Origin: Aspidiotus rigidus
Taxonomy: Eukaryota > Arthropoda > Insecta > Hemiptera > Diaspididae
Direction of reading: 5' to 3'
NCBI GenBank assembly: GCA_035079385.1
Contig: JAVHKY010000047.1
Span: 496,001-560,000, forward strand
Length of the DNA: 64,000 bases
Every line of letters starts with the position of its first letter. Position 1 is the first letter of the stretch. The notes beneath the pieces are model-generated. The model did no database searches, was not told the origin of the DNA, and saw only the letters and a program-made list of their open reading frames with translations. Below are positions 58,001-64,000 of this stretch, in pieces. A program made the translations under genes and the position numbers.

Positions 58001-61000
58001 CTAGGGTGATGTATCTCACTACAGAGAAGATGACATTAAGTTAACCATTTACAAGAAAATATTCAAGTTAAACGTGGTACGATTCAGAGACTATTATCAT
58101 TCAGCGAATTTTATTCATCCTTATAAGAACGAATAATTTCAAGAACCCGCACGCAATTATTCGTTGATTAGGTACTATTTATTTTTTCAAGGAAATAAAA
58201 TTAACTCTTTATACTCTTTCTTCAGGAATATCTACTGAGTCGAGGAATCGAAGTGAAGGAGAACGAAGAAATTCCGAGTAATATCTTACATAACGATTCG
58301 AGCCGAAGAAAGTATACATCTTACTATTTTGGTGCCCATCAAGAGACACCGCCCTCATCGCAAGATAAACTGTACAAATTTCTTCAGTACGATAGAAAAG
58401 TGCTCCGGTAATGTATCACTGAGTCACGTCTTTCGAGGTTAATATTTATTACTAAATTCAATGGAATTTTAGATTTTACGCGGTTTGGAGCGAAAAAGAC
58501 AGCATAGATGACTGCAGAGACATTAGACGTTACAAAATTTATTACTATTTAATTGACGACACAATTGAAATCCGAGAATCACCCACTCGATTTTCCCATA
58601 ACGAACTCTTCAAGAGATTACTCAGTCGAACCAAGCTTCCGAAAAATAACGAATGTGGACCTGGTAATTACATATTCCATGACTTAGTAATCAACGTATT
58701 CGCAGTCGGTGTCAGAATTTACATTTTAAAATAGCTCGGGAACTCGAGAGTTGACTTGACCTAGTATAAAATTAAGCTGTTCCTTCATCTGCCCTCCGCG
58801 TTTCCATCCCTTCAGTATTTTTGAAGAAAGTTCTAAAGCGTACAAACGATTTTATACGGTCGTACGTAATTAGAATTATAGCTGCTAACAACTTAATTTA
58901 CTTTACTCGTAAAAGAGCCAGGAGGAATAAAGGGGGAAAAATCCGTTGAAGCTAATAATTTGGCTGTTTAAAAAGTGCGAGAATATAGAGCAAAAACTCT
59001 TAGATAAAATTTCTTTCACTTCATCTCAAAAAGAAAATAATAATGTTAAAAGAGTCTGTACGTTTACAGGTAATTTTTGAATGTATTTGGTTAGTAAGAA
59101 TCCCTAAATTGAAACTTGGTCAGCCGGATCGTTGAACTTCCTGGGGTGAAAAAGTTGGAAAGATTGACTTAATTTCCACTATTAGCCTCGAAAAAGATAT
59201 TCTAATTGTATCAAAATACTCGTAGAAATACTTTCGACTTCACTCAAAAAAGTGAGAATACAAGAGAACCTAAGAATTTTTTTTACCAATGCAATGTAGG
59301 CTGCGTCCCACATTACATTCTTTGTTGAATTTCTTCTGTAAATTGAGCTTATTTAATTTTTTGTTAGCGAAGAGAAAAATGAATGCTTAAATTAAAATTG
59401 AGACATCAAAACCCCAAAATTCGTGGCAGTAACATTAGATTTTTGTGAAAAATATCAGTTTCAGCTCTGGAATTGTACGTCATTAATATTAATAAATTTT
59501 ACAAAATTTTTAATCGTTTTAGTCACCAATCTTGGCATACCCTCGTCGCACAAAACGAGTGACGAAGAATTTTACAGACCGAAAGATCTTCTCATCGGCA
59601 CATATATTCACGTTTTAGGGCGAAAGTAATTAAACATTGATATCCTTGAGAATCCTGGGTCCACAGGAAAATATTCTGTTAACTTTTGAAAAAATTATTA
59701 TTTCCTCATTTTCAGATTTTTCATTTATGATTGCGACGATTTCACGCGCATGTATTACAAAGAATGTTTAAAAATTGAGCAACCACTGCCAGTTACAATA
59801 CCGGAAAATTATCCTCAACCCGTCATAAAAGTAAGTGTAAAAGCACTAATGAATTTATAACAAAAAGCTCACGCAGGCGAGATATTTTATCCCCCAACAG
59901 AAAATTAGGTAAGCTTGGCGCGATGCTCGCGTCACATTTTATTAAAAATACATAATGCGCTGATTATGCTGGGGCTATACATTTTCCTCTTGGACTTTTA
60001 TTTTTTTTTAATTCCCTGTCCGAGTCGTATCCAACTACACAGTGTAATCTTAATTTTATTTTAGGAAATTCCGCCACATATGGGTATCGGACAGCCTGAG
60101 GACACGTTGCAATCTTGCTTATCCATAATACCGAAGCCACCGAAGAAGGATGTTATCCACTACGTCGAAAATACGAATAAAGTAGGCGACCATAAAAGTT
60201 TTCCGTATTGAATAATTCTGGCGTTCCCTTTTTTATTGTTTGTACGTAATGTTCGAAGATAATATTTTTGGGCTAGCGGGTCAGTTATAGAAATATGCGT
60301 CATACGAAATAAAACACGAAAAATGTAACGTGCGATATTTTTTACGTCATCAGAATCTTCGGGCTTATAAAGGTGAAGATGACTGGAAGATATTGACAGT
60401 AAAAAGAAACTGAGCTGTAGAAAGTTCCGAATGTTTTCTGATAAAATTTTAATCTTAAACGATTGAGGAATTCCAGAAAAAAGAGGCACAGTCATTATTT
60501 TTCGAGACTGAACTTCTTCAACGCAATAACGAGAATTTCATCAATTCAAAAATTAAGGAAAAATAAGAATAAAACCTATTCTGTCATAAAAAAAATGTAT
60601 CCTATCCTTGCTATCCAACCCCTAATTTTACAAAATTTCCAAATTCCATCTCGAAACTACGGAAAACTCCTCGGATTATATTTCGATCGAAAGCTTACTC
60701 GGGCCCCTTTCATTAAAATCGTTGAAGCCAAATGCACCAGCACCCGCGCTCTCAATATTATAAAATTCATTTCTCACCCCTCAAAAGGCTGCAACAGAAA
60801 ACTTCTCCTCTAACTATACAAAAGCCTCATGCGCTCCAGATTGGACCCCAATATATAACTTAGCTAACAAATCCTTCCTTGCTTTACTCGACCCCATTCA
60901 AACCTCCTCCCTCATATTAGTCCTGCAGGCCCAAACTCAGCTTATGTGCAGAAGCTGTTGAACCGATCCTCACCTCTAATTTTTTGCCTTCTGTCTCCCA

Positions 61001-63944
61001 ATCTCTTTACCTTCCAATCTAACCGACCTCGCGCCAAACATATCCCTCTCCACTTCAACCATGAAACCCTTCAAAGCGAATTCCCTGCAATCCTTATATG
61101 TATACAAAATCCCTCCCTGGACCCTCCCTGACCTCATAGAAATCTCAAAATCTCACAAAATAACCTTTTAATCCAAGAATATCCTGACTGCACTCTTTGC
61201 CTCACCGATGGATCTAAATCATCCAACAAATTTGGTTACCCATACTCCATCGACGGACCAATGACTTCTCATCGCATCGGTAACATGATATTTACAACTG
61301 AACTCATGGCCATACATATCTACCTTTCCCACTTTTCTCAACTTCCCCCACACGTCAAATATCTTCTCCTCACCGACCCTCTTTCCCTCTCTCCACTCCC
61401 TCTCTGACTCACACAACTCCAACCCACTCGCACAACGCATACTAACTCTGGCCTCAATAGATACCCAAATAACGTTCCTATCGATTCCTGGGCACATCGA
61501 CCTTCCTGTTGACCAAGCCGCCAAACATTCTACTGCTGTTGAGAAAAAAACTCACGGGTTTTTTAACGGAGTTGAACGAGGTGTGGCAAGGAGCCTAGGT
61601 CACGTGGGATCTGAAAAATGTAGATTGTGACGTCAAAAGCTGACCTATGACGTCGTCAAATTGTGACGTCACAGGCCCGAACTTTGGAGCTATGTATAAG
61701 AGGAGGAAACTTTAAAAAAACTGATCTATGACGTCATCAGATTGTGACGTCACAAGCTCCACCCCCTAACTATAATATATTATTGGAGGGGACTTGAAAA
61801 ATTTTTGAGCTCCGAGCTTTGCCGGATAGCGGACGTTTTTGCCGACCCGACCCCTCCCCTCCCGATAAAATAAGTTCCTTGTGAACAATCGACAACTCCA
61901 GCATTCCGCTTCTGACTACAAAGACCACTACCGTACTCTTATTACGCAATCATGTAACTCACTCTGGAAAAATCAACTTCAATAAACCTCTTCTTATTCA
62001 TCAAATCCCCACCCCCTGGCCATCCTTCTATAGGAAATCGAGACGAGAAGAAGTTATCCTTACCGTATGAAGAATTGGACACAAGAATTACGCACTTCCA
62101 TCTGACCAATCCTCACATACTTACTTCCCCAATCCCCATCTTACCCCCATTGCGAAATGGACAAATTAACAGTCTGCTATTTTTTCTCCTGTCCTCAACA
62201 CCTGCCGCTTCGCACTGCTACTAATACCCCCTCCTCCCTCACGAAAGCCCTCAAAAATAATTCCTACACATCTCCTGCACTTTACAATATCTGCAACTAA
62301 ACAATTTTTCTCCTACACTTAACCACTGTACACAACTAAAGTTTTCTCATGTTTTTCTCTACACTGTACTATAATTAAATTGTAAATATATGGCTTTTTT
62401 CGCCGTATTCCACAATTACTGTTAGGAAATGATACTTGCCTTACACTCCCAGAACAATGAAGGGCAGGATCCTTAAACGTTACGAAATGAAAAAGCTTCA
62501 ACATACGAGAGGAGATGAATTTTTCTATGCATCAACAAATGTGATGCACTTTAGCGTGCTCTGGCGGCGTCACAATACGTTATCACGAAAATCCGTAATG
62601 AAGCTTTTTAGTAGAAAATTCAACTTTAATATTTTTTTGTATTTTAATTTCTATTTCTCGGGCCATTTGCAGGCGAGCTATGGTCCAAAAAAATTAGATG
62701 CCATTGGGGGACTGCAATGGCAGCGGGGAACCTGCTGTCCCGAGTCCCCTAGAACCTGAAATTTTTCCAAGTTCTGAAAATCATGACGTGACAACTTGAA
62801 CGCGCTGCAATTTCAGAGAAGCCCTCGTCTTTCCAAGTCCCTTTCCCATCATATCTCGGAGGTAGAAATTTTTCCAAGTCCCCTTCTCTGCGACGTCATG
62901 AACCTCGCTCGTGCTCGCGGACGAAAATTTTCTGGAAGTACCTCCAATAAAAGGGATAGCGGGTTCCCCACTAAAACCAAAATTTGTCCTAATGGGACTT
63001 CTCCTGTGGGCAAAGCTGTACGCGAATTAGTAAGGAATAGGCAGGAGAGGGCCTTGAACAATCACCGAAATAAAAAAACTCTTCAGGTCTCATCTCCATC
63101 TGATATCTATTTCTAATTTCATTACCTCGAACAATCATCCTTTAGTGAATAATACTCTCTCATATACGTATGTATACCTGGCACATCACTTTTCTCACTT
63201 AATTCCTCTAGATTATTAGGGGTGCGTTCAAAAACAACGTCATCAACGTATCACCGGTTATCTCTATCTCACTCCATTCTCAATTGGAGTGGGTTAGAAT
63301 AACCAGGATAGAATATCAGTTCAACTTTCTAAAGAATTTTAGCATGCATAATATTATCTTTTTTTTTTTTCTTTTTTTGGTAGTTCTTACGTTATTCAGC
63401 AAAGCTAGATTCCAACATCGAGGACGATAAAGATCGCAAATTCGTAATTCAGTACTCCTTGGCAGACGGTAAAATTTCGATTTACGAAGTTCGAATTCCA
63501 AATTCTGGTTTTACACCAGGGTATTTTTTGAAGTCAGCTTTGGTGCCAAAAAGCACACTTTCAGCGTTCGATCGTGTGCCCGAATATTATACCCCGGATG
63601 ATTTCATTATAGGTAGGTACATTACCTCTCTATAAATAATAGAAAATTAACCAATATTGTAACGAAAAAGCATCCTTAATATTTGATATTATACAGGTCA
63701 CACACTCAACATTTTCGGTAGAAAATTCGTTATAACTGGCGCCGATCTCGCCGTATTGCGGCACATGGAAAACGAGCCGCAGAAATTCGAAACAGAGGCT
63801 GTAAACAGCGTTAGAGAATATTTAAAGAGGAACGGAATCATCCCTGACGATGATAAAAAAGCTGCTCTTAACGATGATAAAGGAGTTGCCTCCGGTGATC
63901 AAAATGTTACAAGTGAATTTGACCAACTTCAAATACAAAACTAG
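52051..63944 (+). CDS. EFHC1: EFHC1/EFHC2-type (Rib72-like) ciliary microtubule inner protein, three DM10 domains
   Basis: The eleven exons are 52051-52098, 53250-53404, 53547-53766, 56395-56550, 58226-58407, 58473-58663, 59523-59625, 59716-59830, 60065-60181, 63384-63612 and 63697-63944. All borders are GT-AG, the phases are consistent, and the product is 587 residues. The start is MARQPLLPGFTFEQTQ, like the 'LPG.SF' start of vertebrate EFHC proteins, and the next exon gives 'GKNFHLNQNF' (family 'FHKSQ'). Three DM10 domains follow. Members of this family lie inside the A-tubule of axonemal doublets, in the protofilament ribbon, and are needed for normal motile cilia or flagella. In an insect that suggests sperm or chordotonal cilia. 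The protein stops about 40 residues after the third DM10, where vertebrate EFHC1 continues into an EF-hand region. EFHC1 versus EFHC2 orthology is not settled. Introns 3, 4 and 9 contain mobile elements. Confidence 0.93.
53547..56550 (+). CDS. EFHC1: EFHC exons 3-4: first DM10 domain
   Basis: Residues about 68-193. Exon 3 (53547-53766) encodes 'RVFVPQYVIHDGKCLSFQGY', 'ILYRKVNIIFYLEDGTMTII' and 'EPPVA'. Exon 4 (56395-56550) continues 'NSGYPQGRLVRRGKIPK', 'WSWKDLNVGIEIEAYGIVYH' and 'SSCDRFTK'. These match the DM10 plan of 'V..F.AYF.E..P', 'YYLEDDS..V.EP..ENSG..QG', 'DL..G..I..YG' and 'DCD.FT'. The 2.6 kb intron between them carries LINE copy 2 on the opposite strand. Reading exon 4 past its donor runs into repeat DNA and is not coding. 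Confidence 0.93.
53942..55330 (-). mobile_element. RNase H-bearing LINE, copy 2 (5'-truncated, in EFHC intron 3)
   Basis: The poly-A end (T-run 53942-53952 on +) and the 3' UTR motif at 53955-53995 match copy 1. On the minus strand, 'LTDGSKTSTKAAYAYSIDG', 'STAELMAIFSCISHLSQLP', 'LTDSLSSLHSL', 'IFIWIPGHTNFPDHDAVDHA', 'RREEVILSRLRIGHTKITHT' and 'HCQKEKLTAEHFFSCP' appear in order. Only RNase H and the C-terminus are clear. A frameshift near 54740 separates 'LTDSL' from the 'WIPGH' block, and the first Cys of the zinc motif is changed (SRPHC for SCPHC). It is antisense to EFHC. Confidence 0.82.
56672..57680 (-). mobile_element. TTTA-rich element with inverted termini, copy 2 (in EFHC intron 4)
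   Basis: This is the inverted counterpart of 6135-7909: termini CATGTTCCATGTCTTTT at 56681-56697 and the complement at 57631-57647. It has two 'GGTGTACTCGCGA' modules (inverted, near 56725 and 57010), two 'ACGACGCCAAGATAGGTAAA' modules (57240 and 57530), and (AAAT)n/(AATT)n arrays. It begins about 120 bases after the donor of EFHC exon 4. Confidence 0.75.
58226..59830 (+). CDS. EFHC1: EFHC exons 5-8: second DM10 domain
   Basis: Residues about 194-390. Exon 5 encodes 'EYLLSRGIEVKENEEIP' and 'DKLYKFLQYDRKVLR'. Exon 6 encodes 'FYAVWSEKDSIDDCRDIRRY' and 'YYYLIDDTIEIRE'. Exon 7 encodes 'FYRPKDLLIGTYIHVLGRK'. Exon 8 encodes 'FFIYDCDDFTRMYYKECL'. The motifs 'FL.YD..VLRFYA.W', 'Y.YYL.DDT.EIRE', 'DL.IG..I.V.GR' and 'IYDCD.FT..YY' are the strongest EFHC signatures in the gene. 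Introns 5-7 are 65, 859 and 90 bp. Confidence 0.94.
60065..63944 (+). CDS. EFHC1: EFHC exons 9-11: linker, third DM10 domain and C-terminus
   Basis: Exon 9 encodes 'EIPPHMGIGQPEDTLQSCLS' and 'IPKPPKKDVIHYVENTNK', equivalent to the family's 'LPPYNGFGSEEDSL.SC...PKPPKKD'. Exon 10 encodes 'FLRYSAKLDSN', 'RKFVIQYSLADGKISIYEVR', 'NSGFTPGYFLKS' and 'YYTPDDFIIG'. Exon 11 encodes 'HTLNIFGRKFVITGADLAVL', 'RHME' and an acidic tail ending 'FDQLQIQN' and TAG. The 3.2 kb intron 9 holds LINE copy 3 and two CAGGGAACC-family insertions. No EF-hand loop (DxDxDG) follows in the encoded tail. Confidence 0.92.
60510..62340 (+). mobile_element. RNase H-bearing LINE, copy 3 (in EFHC intron 9), interrupted
   Basis: On the + strand, pieces appear in order with many frameshifts and stops: 'LLGLYFDRKLT', 'IIKFISHPSKGCNRKLLL', 'IYNLANKS', 'CLTDGSKSSNKFGYPYSIDG', 'TTELMAIHIYLSHFSQLPPH', 'VKYLLLTD', 'RREEVIL' and a tail with 'TPSSLTKALKNNSYTS'. 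The tail and the 'SIDG...TAELMAI' block are closer to copy 2 than to copy 1, so copies 2 and 3 form one subfamily. The interval 61541-61895 is a later insertion splitting the RNase H region. The copy is dead and in sense orientation to EFHC. Confidence 0.78.
61541..61895 (+). mobile_element. CAGGGAACC-family insertion nested in LINE copy 3
   Basis: It starts with 'GGAGTTGAACGAGGTGTGGC' and AAGGAGCCTAGG, like the flank of the copy at 10195-10215. It then has three GTGACGTCA blocks, 'GAGGGGACTTGAAAAATTTT', 'GAGCTTTGCCGGATAGCGGA' and the end GATAAAATAAGTTCCTTGTG. LINE-type sequence (RNase H on the left, the 'YRTLITQS' region on the right) lies on both sides. Confidence 0.75.
62721..62975 (+). 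mobile_element. Short complete CAGGGAACC-related element with inverted ends
   Basis: The left end is AGCGGGGAACCTGCTGTCCC, and the complement of the right end is AGTGGGGAACCCGCTATCCC. The interior (about 255 bp in all) matches the outer part of the arm at 8903-9130, including 'GTGACAACTTGAACGCGCTG'. This is the most compact version in the window and so a good reference for the family's ends. Confidence 0.65.
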
Positions 63945-64000
63945 TACCTGAAGCTTATTCTTGATTTATAATTTTGTAAACCTCTTTGACGACGGTTTTT

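Overview
This is a eukaryotic, AT-rich, intron-bearing and repeat-dense window. It most resembles an arthropod (insect) genome. The evidence is the spliced genes with short GT-AG introns, non-LTR retrotransposons encoding an RNase H domain, an RTE-type LINE relic, hAT and mariner MITEs, and a coiled-coil fibrinogen-related gene. The species cannot be fixed from sequence alone; a hemipteran is possible, but that is a guess. No bacterial-type operon, CRISPR array or rRNA/tRNA gene was seen.

Two genes can be reconstructed, both on the + strand. (1) A fibrinogen-related protein gene runs from 22613 to 49345 and its 5' end is missing. A 1.3 kb exon encodes a long coiled coil and a Ser/Thr/Pro linker. 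A 24.3 kb intron follows, and then five small exons encode a complete C-terminal fibrinogen domain. (2) A complete EFHC1/EFHC2 (Rib72-like) ciliary protein gene runs from 52051 to 63944. It has 11 exons encoding 587 residues with three DM10 domains, and all splice phases agree. The two genes lie head to tail, 2.7 kb apart.

The rest is mostly repeats. 1-2910 is a palindromic AT-rich satellite. 6135-7909 is a TTTA-rich inverted-terminus element with an inverted second copy at 56672-57680, inside an EFHC intron. 7903-8249 is a foldback MITE. 8903-18240 holds two inverted arms of an abundant repeat family (called CAGGGAACC here) around about 4-5 kb of unassigned DNA. About 20476-20870 is a MULE transposase relic.

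The giant intron of the fibrinogen gene (23931-48204) holds, in order: a ten-copy tandem array rich in TGACGTCA palindromes and G-runs; a 21-bp minisatellite interrupted by a 1.2 kb element with inverted termini; an RTE-type LINE relic; an RNase H-bearing LINE inserted next to an older LINE fragment; a hairpin with a hammerhead-like core; and a CAGGGAACC element that itself received a hAT MITE (perfect 8-bp target duplication) and a mariner-type foldback MITE at TA. EFHC introns hold two more copies of the same LINE family, in opposite orientations, one of them with a nested CAGGGAACC insertion.

I found no convincing new multi-gene system. The main points for follow-up are the layered mobile elements, the CRE-palindrome array, the hammerhead-like hairpins, the C-terminally short EFHC protein, and an unidentified decayed coding segment at 46371-46880.
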